From the NCBI RefSeq assembly GCF_000485595.1, contig NW_014577134.1, positions 332,947 to 358,717 on the forward strand: a stretch of DNA of 25,771 nt. The letters are read 5' to 3'. The notes under the pieces were generated by a model, which made no database searches, was not told the DNA's origin, and saw only the letters and a program-made list of their open reading frames with translations. Position 1 is the first letter of the stretch; each line of letters opens with the position of its first letter. The stretch is from Priapulus caudatus. Its lineage: Eukaryota > Priapulida > Priapulimorpha > Priapulimorphida > Priapulidae. Of this stretch, positions 18,668 to 25,771 are shown piece after piece. The translations under genes were made by a program, and so were the position numbers.

Positions 18668-20455
18668 AAAACACAGTGACAACCATGCAGATGATATGTA
18701 TTATTATATTATTTGTGATTAGTATCATGAACAGCTTTATACAATGATTATGGAATTGTGTGTATGGATATTTTTTATGATGGTATATGTTTTTATGATA
18801 GCATAGTAGCTATATATCCATACATAGCTGCTTATGGTGCTAACACTGGCCGCATTCCATTGGTTCTTGTATCTCACTCATTTTCTCACGCACCTTTTGG
18901 AAAAACACAGATTTGATGATATCTTGCGACTTGTAATTATCCATAAATCAAATTATATTGACGTTATGTGTTTCCGTAAAACCAAGTATATAGCATATCT
19001 TACACTTAGTGACTCTTGTACTCCTAATTATATACCCACATGGAAGGACATTTATAGCATGGGTGGTGCATATATATACCAAGTAGAGAACCAATGAAAC
19101 GTACCGCACGTATAAATTTGCAGCTAAGACGTTGTAATTATTTTCACGGTATAGACTACTGAATCGTAAATTATTCCTAATGCAAATTAAATACATACAT
19201 GTCCACATATTTCTGAAGTTGTCACCAAATCCCATTAAAATCTAAACTCATGGCTTCTAATAGTAAACCTCCGGAACATAATATATATTCACGCCTTGTT
19301 GCACAGGAAATGTTTTAATATTGTCAACTTTATATTAGCCATCTGTGATTCGTTACTTTCTTCATCGTCTTTTTTTCACTATCGCATGACATCTCGAAGC
19401 TCGCGACGGTTTCTGATGTAAATACGTAAAAACATGTAATTTCCTCCAGAACCCGTTAGCTGATAAATCTTACCGCGGTCAGTTCTACGGGAGTTCAATT
19501 GTTTATCAACTGATTTGGGAATTTAAAACAGTAAATAGTGTTTCTTTATGCGTATAAGGCCACTGTTTGGTCCAACTTCTTTACTAACTAATATAGCCAC
19601 GTATATCGGCGTGTTTTAGAATTTATTGAGCATAGGAACATTTCATGATTTCGCCGTGATTGGGTCATTTTGAGTGGCAAGTTCATTTTCAGTTTATTTA
19701 TAAGTTGGTCTGAGTATTGTAATCGCCAAAAACAATACGCCAAAATTCCGTAAACTCATATATATTCCGTTTGCCTACAATTACTGCAACTTGTTGGGTA
19801 GCTTTTCTGGTTCTAAATGTCTAAATGAATTTTTTTTCCACGTAGCTCAGCCAATTCATACCTGTTCGATTACTATGTTACATGACTGCAATTTTAAAAT
19901 ATAAATCGGTATAAACTAAAGAATGTGCGATGGTTTGGTATCCGTAATATGACTACGGACCTGGTACCTGGTAAGTACTGTTGGTCGCCATACAAACGAA
20001 GTTTGCTACGGGCGGGCTGTATGCATCCGTATGAATGAGGTATAGCCTGTGTGTGTACTTCTAACCTTCGATGAAGTGAGTTGAACTAATGCCTAAACTA
20101 AGGCTATCTTAACCGGTCTACTTTCGCTGGGTGTGTATTAGAAAGAGTCATGATCAAATTTGACTAAAGAGTGCTTAGCAACGACTCCTTTGAGTCGAAT
20201 TTATCGACACATTGAACCTTCAAATATCAACAGCGCTAGCGCCTATCGTCATGTTAACGCGGTCAGCTTCGGATTGAACCTTTGTGTCACCTTTGCGGAA
20301 GGTTTGAAATTTCACGCAATGTCACCCGCGAAAAGTAATCGGATTTTAGTAGGCGCCGCGCTCGTTTACAAATTTCACTGACCTTGCCGATGGCATGAAG
20401 TCATCTGACCGCTTTAAGCAGTGAGATTATAGCAGGCACGCTTGGACACTTGGAT
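18665..20455. other. Long stretch with no recognised gene
   Basis: The ORFs at 18834-19097 (plus) and 18948-19235 (minus) overlap antisense and look like chance openings. The 73-codon ORF at 20160-20381 lies in a locally GC-richer patch but has no motif I recognise. Confidence 0.5.
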
Positions 20456-20712
20456 CAGGGCCGTAGGCTGTGGGGGGCTCAAGGGGGCAGCTGCCCCCTA
20501 GATTTTGGAGCAAAATTAAAAAATAAGCCTAGCTAATAATCGTAAATAACCCTAACGCGATTTTTTTGTCACTTATCAGCCTTGTCTCAGACCCACCCCT
20601 ACCACACTATGGACGTCGATCAAGAGTTGCGCCCGTCGCTCATCATTACACAATTGAGTCACGAAATTTTGCCCCCTCTCCTCTCTAGAAATTTGCTCAG
20701 CCTACAGCCCTG
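20456..20712. mobile_element. hAT-like non-autonomous transposon, 257 bp
   Basis: The left end CAGGGCCGTAGGCTG is the inverted copy of the right end CAGCCTACAGCCCTG (one mismatch in 15). TGGAT flanks it directly on both sides (20451-20455 and 20713-20717), a 5-bp target duplication. CAGGG-type ends are typical of hAT elements, which usually make 8-bp and in some groups 5- or 6-bp duplications. There is no transposase. A perfect 18-bp palindrome, AGGGGGCAGCTGCCCCCT, lies just inside the left end. Confidence 0.75.
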
Positions 20713-20752
20713 TGGATATAGCACTGCAGGGCTGGGGAATCGCTAAACGTAT

Positions 20753-20882
20753 GGGTAAAACATTTATAGCAGATAGGAAAATCTTGCTAGCACCCTCTTT
20801 GAGAAGATACTAGCAAGGGCATGGTAAAGGTATAAATAAAAAAGTTTATAGTAAATAGGAAAATCTTGTTACTATCCACAAG
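20753..20882 (+). repeat. Diverged direct repeat of about 40 bp
   Basis: TTTATAGCAGATAGGAAAAT with CTTGCTAGCACC (from about 20762) recurs as TTTATAGTAAATAGGAAAAT with CTTGTTACTATCC (from about 20845), roughly 83 bp apart. Confidence 0.7.
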
Positions 20883-21225
20883 GCGAGGCATGTTAGACCA
20901 CATCGTCATGCACACTCAAGTGCCTGTATTACCAGAGTAATGCAAGTTATTACAACGTACCTACACTAACCCTTCTACTGCATACGATGTGCACCTTCCG
21001 TTTTCCAGTTAACTGCAAGAATGCAAAGAATGGCTCACTTATATCGGTTACCTCACTAATAACACAGTCTCTTAGATACTTAGTACTTAGATCAGCTGTC
21101 GACTATGTGTGTACTTCACGGAATCACGATGTTAACTACCGGTAGGAGAATAGCAATGTTGTTTCACTAGGGCTCGCTCAGTGGAGATTGATAGTGATGC
21201 TGACGATTGACTTATCGTGGCAGAA

Positions 21226-21339
21226 TAATATCAGGGGTGAATAATGACAACGATTTTGACATTATTGGCGATTTGACACAAATTTGACATTGTAAATAAT
21301 GACAATAAATTTTGTCATTATACACCCTTGGTAATATCA
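21226..21339. mobile_element. Miniature inverted-repeat element, about 100 bp
   Basis: CAGGGGTGAATAATGACA (21232-21249) is mirrored by TGTCATTATACACCCTTG (21313-21330), with two mismatches. The 8-mer TAATATCA occurs at both borders (21226-21233 and 21332-21339), overlapping the left terminus. ATAATGACA-type motifs repeat inside, so most of it can fold. The CAGGGG end suggests hAT, but its small size and ambiguous duplication leave this open. Confidence 0.5.
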
Positions 21340-21504
21340 ATATCAATCGTGTTGGGTAGATGGGACGCGTCGGATTTTGCAGGTTATCACTTATCAGTAC
21401 CAGTAGCAGCGCAAGGCAGCATTTCACGAATACTTAGGTCATGCTATCACAAAAGATAGACGTGTTATTGGGAGCTTGCCCTTACTAATTGCAATTGAGA
21501 TACA

Positions 21505-21556
21505 CGCCCGTGCGTAGGCGCGCGCATGCATGTTTGTTTGCATGCGTGCGTGCGTG
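21505..21556. repeat. CG/TG alternating tract
   Basis: CGCCCGTGCGTAGGCGCGCG, CATGCATG and TGCGTGCGTGCGTG segments. Confidence 0.8.
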
Positions 21557-22069
21557 AGGGTGCTACTAAAACTAAAACCACCGTAGGCAATGCACATTTC
21601 ATACTGCGGATTAATTTTCAGGATTACCATCCAGCGTCAGAAGTGGTTGCTTTTTAGAGATGTTTGCAAAGCCAATTACGCGTCCTGTGGTCTTCCTGCG
21701 TGCATGGATAATGTAGTCATGTCAGTCGCGTAAGCTAACAATGATATCGTATTGTCGACGCGCTATGGGGTTATGGCAAGCCACACTGTAGGTCCCATCG
21801 TTCGTGCCTATTGTATCGATGCATTACAACTGGTGGTCTTGGTTCAGGAGCAGGATATGAGACGAGATGCTCGCTGGCAGCAGGATTAGCATACTTATAA
21901 ACGTATAATAGAACTTTGACAGAATACGTCGACTACCCAGTGTTTGTGTGACACACCCAAGTTATCCAGAGCGTTGGAAACTGCTTAGTATATGGAATAT
22001 ACAGCGCAATGATGAGCAGACGACCATGGGAACCTATGGATCACATGGTGTATCTAGCATAACGTCAGA

Positions 22070-22420
22070 AACGTCCATAGTGTATAAAAAAGCAGAATAC
22101 GTGGAAAGTCCAACTTGTAGGAAGAAAAGTACGCAGAGTGGCCCGAGTGTGGAAAAAAAGATAAGCGGATTGCTTAGTGTGTGGACAGAAGAATACTGGG
22201 AACGGTTAATGTGTAATAGATTAATAGATGACGTACTGCCTGGAATTTCCAGAAAGTTGAATACCCTTGATTTTCAAATGTGTAGTGAACAAGATATAAA
22301 CCTGGAATGCTCAGTGTGTATAGGTATCCGAATGAAGGGCTACGTAACTTGTGTCCTGTATGAATATTGACTGACAGAGTGTCTAGAAAGCAGAGTACCA
22401 GGAGCGTGAAACACGTGCAG
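22070..22420 (+). repeat. Highly degenerate short-period repeat
   Basis: Phrases of the kind AGTGTGTGGACAGAAGAATA, ATGTGTAGTGAACAAGATAT, AGTGTGTATAGGTATCC and AGAGTGTCTAGAAAGCAGAG start about every 30-40 bases. The 140-codon ORF at 21948-22370 lies over this and has no recognised domain, so I attribute its openness to the purine-rich repeat. Confidence 0.35.
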
Positions 22421-22688
22421 GTAGCGAAATACACGAATAGTCCAATATTGTGCGAGTGTGTCAAGCGATGCCATTAATAGATATGCAATTTACATGCTTT
22501 GTTGTTACTTGCTTATGATGTTCATGTGATAGGATTTGATAGGAATTCTGGGTTTCTGGCTTTTCATCCAAAAGGCTGTGCGCGTGAAAAACTGTGGCAT
22601 TGGTTTATCAAAACTGACGATTTAGTGATCATAGGGACGCTTATATATAACCGCTGCAAACCAATACTTTTAATATAATAGTTATAAT

Positions 22689-22718
22689 ATTAATAATAAT
22701 AATAATAATAATAATAAT
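22689..22718. repeat. (TAA)n microsatellite
   Basis: About nine pure TAA units followed by a CCCCGTGGCTAAGCCCAC motif. Confidence 0.95.
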
Positions 22719-23639
22719 TCCCCGTGGCTAAGCCCACAATATTTTTTTAACGATTTACTGGTGTCAGCCTAACTCATTGGTATATTTCCCTGTCGCGTTT
22801 ATGGTATACGCGTTTTATACTGTATATAAAATAATATATTGCTGTACTCGTGTGTGGATGATGCAACACTTGCGTTGTCAAATTTGTTCATTTAAAACAT
22901 TAATAGTTGTCGAACGGGTTCTCACCGGGGTTGGATATTTTTGTAGGTTATTTGAAGGTTACCCCGCAGATACGTTTTGTTATTCCAGCAGGTCGCATTT
23001 GCATGCAACACCGGCTCCTCTCAAATTACATGTTCTACTAAAGTTCTTTAGTGAGTCAGAAACGTATGTTGGGAACGCTTTTGTAAATTCACAAACCTGG
23101 CAAGGCTATTCCGATGCATTAAAGAGAGGGAGAAGACAACCGCGTGCACACACATAAGCAGTCATGCGGAATTCAGAATCTATAAAGCAATGTGAAAACG
23201 CGAAAAGCGAGATAAACAAAATGCCAAAAAACATTGTCTATATTTCATATCACTGGATGGTTGCCGTCAAAATAAAAACAAGCCCACTGCAAAGCTGTAT
23301 TTTTCTGCATTAAAACACCACAAGGCATTTCATTCGAAAGGATTATACCATAACATGTATGGTTAGTTTCCGTTTTGTTCCTAAAAAACACAACGCGTAG
23401 ATAAACAAACCAGCTCTACTGGTGATGATTTATTTACTACGTAATTACTTAAATTTATGCTGTGGTATATTGATGTTTACACGGGGCTATCAAGCGAAAT
23501 ATCAGCAAGCACCTCTGCGTGTTACACTACAGTAAAATACACGTGGAGCTATTCGGTTGGCAGAGAATTTAAGTGGCAAAGTTTTCACCAAAACGCCCGT
23601 AAAATTTGGTGTTATGTTGATCTCATAAGGGTTATCTAC
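22719..23639. other. Stretch with no secure gene
   Basis: The ORF at 22777-23157 (126 codons) has a hydrophobic, tyrosine- and cysteine-rich N-terminal third and an unremarkable remainder; it matches no family I know. The 95-codon ORF at 23457-23744 runs into the next minisatellite. Confidence 0.4.
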
Positions 23640-24010
23640 CAATTCTCCTCCCGCCCACCTCATCACACCTCACCTCACCCATACCTAATATTCACTGATA
23701 GTACCTCAACCAGCCTAACCTTCCATACATCGTACTATACCTAATATAGTCACTTATAGTACATCACTCATTTTAACCCTTCATACATTGTGCCTAATGG
23801 TCATCTATAGTATATCACCCATCCTAACCCTTCATACCTCTTACATAATAGTCACTTATAGTTAATCACCCATCCTAACCCTTCATACCTTGTACCCAAT
23901 AGTCACTAATTATAGTACCTCACCCATCCTAAGTCTTCATAATCCGTTCCCAGCATTCCCTAATAGTCCATTACCCAGCCTGACTACCCTCGTAGGCCGT
24001 ACCTACTAGT
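23640..24010 (+). repeat. Second G-poor minisatellite, about 52-58 bp unit, six copies
   Basis: GTACCTCACCCATCCTAACC or variants start near 23701, 23759, 23810, 23861, 23915 and 23965. Each unit continues with CTTCATACCTTGTACC and AATAGTCACT. G is rare on the top strand. Confidence 0.9.
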
Positions 24011-24320
24011 CACTGAATCAATATAACGGATATATTTCGGTGCGCTCTCGTTGAAACCAACCTGAGCTTTTCGTATCTTCAACGCATACAAGTGTCAGCA
24101 TAATTATTGTTCACTTTACATTAACTGTGGTTTTAGAATCGTATGTAACGTGTTAATTGCTCTGTGCTCTGCGTTTAAGGAAATACCGACCCTGCAATGG
24201 CAGATGTTCGCATTCATTTGGGTTATTTTTCAGCAGCAGTGAAGAGAACAATATACGATTTTCTGGTCGACGTAATAGCTCAGAAAGAAATTTAATTTAG
24301 CAATTCCGTGATCCGACGGT

Positions 24321-24799
24321 CATACATGCAGTGGCGTAGTTAGGAGGGGGGAAGGGGCCATGGGCCCCCTGTTGATCCGAAAGATAAAAAAAATAAAAAA
24401 TAAGAATTGTTCTACTAAAAAGAGAATTGTCCTAGTCAGAATGAAGGCTGTACATGTACTCAAAAGTGCCTCAAATACCATCTCCTGAAATCTACATTTT
24501 CACAATTTTCTGGGGGAGGACCCCCATACCCTCCGCCTGTGTTTCACCCCCTCCTCGTAATCCTGGATTCGCCACTGAACAGTTACATATCTAGGGAGCA
24601 GAGAACAACGAACACAAATGTCGCCTTGTTACATGGCGCCCAAAACAAAGATTGCAGAGCTGAGAGGCGGGGAGCATAGGGTGTGGAGAGGGAAGCGGAG
24701 GAACCAGTAAAATATTAAGTCATCCACTATTTTGCGCAGTTCGCTGTTTTTGGCCCCCCCTCCCTGTTAAAAAATCCTGGCTACGCCACTGCATGCATG
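24321..24799. mobile_element. Composite hAT-like non-autonomous element
   Basis: The outer ends are CAGTGGCGTAGTTAGG (24329 onward) and CCTGGCTACGCCACTG (ending 24791), inverted copies with two mismatches in 16. They are flanked by CATACATG (24321-24328) and CATGCATG (24792-24799), an 8-bp target duplication matching at seven positions. This is the hAT signature (established knowledge). A third terminus, TCCTGGATTCGCCACTG, lies inside at 24561-24577, in the same orientation as the right end. Subterminal G/C runs (GGGGCCATGGGCCCCC and TTGGCCCCCCC) are present. No transposase ORF. Confidence 0.85.
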
Positions 24800-24842
24800 T
24801 TTATCATTATCATAAGACAGTACTGCAAAAAACATTATTTTC

Positions 24843-24914
24843 ACTGGTATATATGCACTATTTATTCTCACTGGTATATATGCACTATTTATTCTCACTG
24901 GTATATATTTCACA
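24843..24914 (+). repeat. 27-bp tandem repeat, 2.6 copies
   Basis: ACTGGTATATATGCACTATT plus TATTCTC repeats at 24843 and 24870; a partial third copy starts at 24897. The period is a multiple of three, so ORFs stay open through it. Confidence 0.95.
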
Positions 24915-24944
24915 GAGGCACACAAGTTCATTCTTGCTGTCGTA

Positions 24945-25020
24945 TGCTATTATTGCTGCTATTGGTATTGTTGTTGCTGCTGCTGTTGCTGCTGCTGCTA
25001 CTGCTGCTACTGCTACTGCT

Positions 25021-25056
<36 letters not shown>

Positions 25057-25475
25057 ACTGCTACTGCTACTGCTGCTGCTGCTTCGACTGCTACTGCAAC
25101 TGCTACTGCTACTCCTACTGCTGCTGCTGCTGCTTCGACTGCTACTGCTACTGCAACTGCTACAGCTACTGCTACTGCTACTACTACTGATACTGCTGAT
25201 GCAACTGCTACTGCTACTGCTACTGCTACTGCTACTGCTACTGCTACTGCTACTGCTACTGCTACTGCTACTGCTACTGCTACTGCTACTACTCCCGCTT
25301 CTTCTGTCGCTGCTGATGCTACTGATCCTGTTATGCATACTAGAATTGCTGCTGTTACGCTTACAGTAATTACTATATTGCTAATTGCTACTACTACTGT
25401 TGCTGTTGCTACTGCTGCAATAACTACATGCTGCTGCTGCTGTTGCTGCTGCTGCTACTGCTGCTACTGTTCGTT
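24945..25475. repeat. Large imperfect CTG/CTA triplet and hexamer array
   Basis: More than 500 bases built from CTG, CTA, TTG and occasional CAA/GAT triplets, including a pure CTG run near 25023-25047 and about 14 pure ACTGCT hexamers at about 25206-25289. In-frame units leave three frames open, giving spurious poly-Ala/Thr and poly-Leu ORFs on plus and a poly-Ser ORF on minus. The plus ORF of 259 codons is not supported as a gene. Confidence 0.95.
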
Positions 25476-25595
25476 GTGTCTTTGTGTTATCCTTGTGTTG
25501 CGGAAAATCTCTGTGTGTCACACGGTGAGAAACGGCGTTTTTCTTCGCATACCACTTCTAAAGAGCCATTAGAAGGTTAATGCAAGACATCAGCA

Positions 25596-25599
<4 letters not shown>

Positions 25600-25668
<69 letters not shown>

Positions 25669-25698
25669 GTGTGTGTGTGTGGTGGGTGGGGTGGGTGT
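25600..25698. repeat. (TG)n microsatellite with GGTGGGTGGGG tail
   Basis: About 40 TG units with one CG interruption, ending in GGTGGGTGGGGTGGGTG. Confidence 0.97.
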
Positions 25699-25771
25699 AG
25701 AGTCGTGTGTTGTTAGTTACGTACGTCGTGTCGTACGTTCCGTTCTTCGTCTTACTTTACTTCTTATATTA

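Noticed and set aside
1100-20427. 16-base match CTTTAAGCAGTGAGAT shared by about 1101 and 20412
   Set aside because: One such match is not far beyond chance for a window of this size and the flanks do not align.
21948-22370. 140-codon ORF as a protein-coding gene
   Set aside because: No known domain, and its sequence seems built of degenerate repeat phrases. It also begins without ATG at the ORF boundary.
22777-23157. 126-codon ORF as a gene
   Set aside because: Composition is plausible but there is no motif, splice context or codon signal I can defend.
24793-25572. 259-codon plus ORF rich in Ala and Thr
   Set aside because: It is in-frame read-through of the 27-bp and triplet arrays; overlapping frames are equally open and the unique ends show no domain.
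1-25771. CRISPR array, operons or prokaryotic defence genes
   Set aside because: Repeats here are contiguous or lack unique spacers, and the whole composition is that of an animal nuclear genome.

Overview
This window looks like non-coding genomic DNA from an animal, most likely a marine invertebrate (a mollusc or other lophotrochozoan fits; this is inference). The grounds are the density of compound microsatellites and G-poor minisatellites, TTAGGG-type telomeric units, a Penelope-like element (PLE) with hammerhead ribozymes, hAT-type non-autonomous transposons, a tRNA-derived SINE, and eukaryotic promoter, splice and poly(A) signals. There are no bacterial-style operons, no rRNA or intact tRNA, no CRISPR array and no long conserved ORF. 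Most short ORFs are microsatellite read-through or chance openings.

Layout. 55-218: compound TG/TGCG/TCTGTG microsatellite. 643-656: a perfect match to the CTCF core motif. 1497-1597: tRNA-SINE head. 1700-2450: a G-poor ~63-bp minisatellite, followed by a purine-rich stretch to about 2610. 3131-3963: a PLE remnant with ~195-bp inverted arms. Each arm holds a hammerhead ribozyme (left intact in sequence, right mutated in the core), and the centre holds a duplicated C-terminal coding fragment. 5115-5872: a mobile-element-like block containing four ~145-bp tandem units. 8137-8346: a 14-bp minisatellite with a 56-bp higher-order pattern. 9460-9723: a strongly palindromic MITE with telomere-like repeats in its loop. 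10360-11660: a GC- and CpG-richer island with no recognised gene. 12062-12402: a retroposon-like insertion flanked by a perfect 23-bp duplication. 16195-16640: a degenerate AT-rich repeat. 16678-17269: the best candidate for a short spliced host transcription unit, with an Inr/YY1 promoter motif, strong splice sites and AATAAA. 17341-17572: TA/TG microsatellite. 20456-20712 and 24329-24791: hAT-like non-autonomous elements, the second composite. 21232-21330: a very small inverted-repeat element. 23640-24010: a second G-poor minisatellite. 24945-25475: a large imperfect CTG/CTA triplet array. 25600-25698: a terminal TG array.

How the parts relate. The window is mostly a record of transposition and slippage. 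The best-supported biology is the PLE remnant: a minus-strand coding tail, its duplication, and a downstream type I hammerhead, which is the order expected of a PLE 3' end. No complete protein-coding gene can be asserted. The 16.7-17.3 kb unit and the 10.4-11.7 kb island are where host transcription would be sought first.
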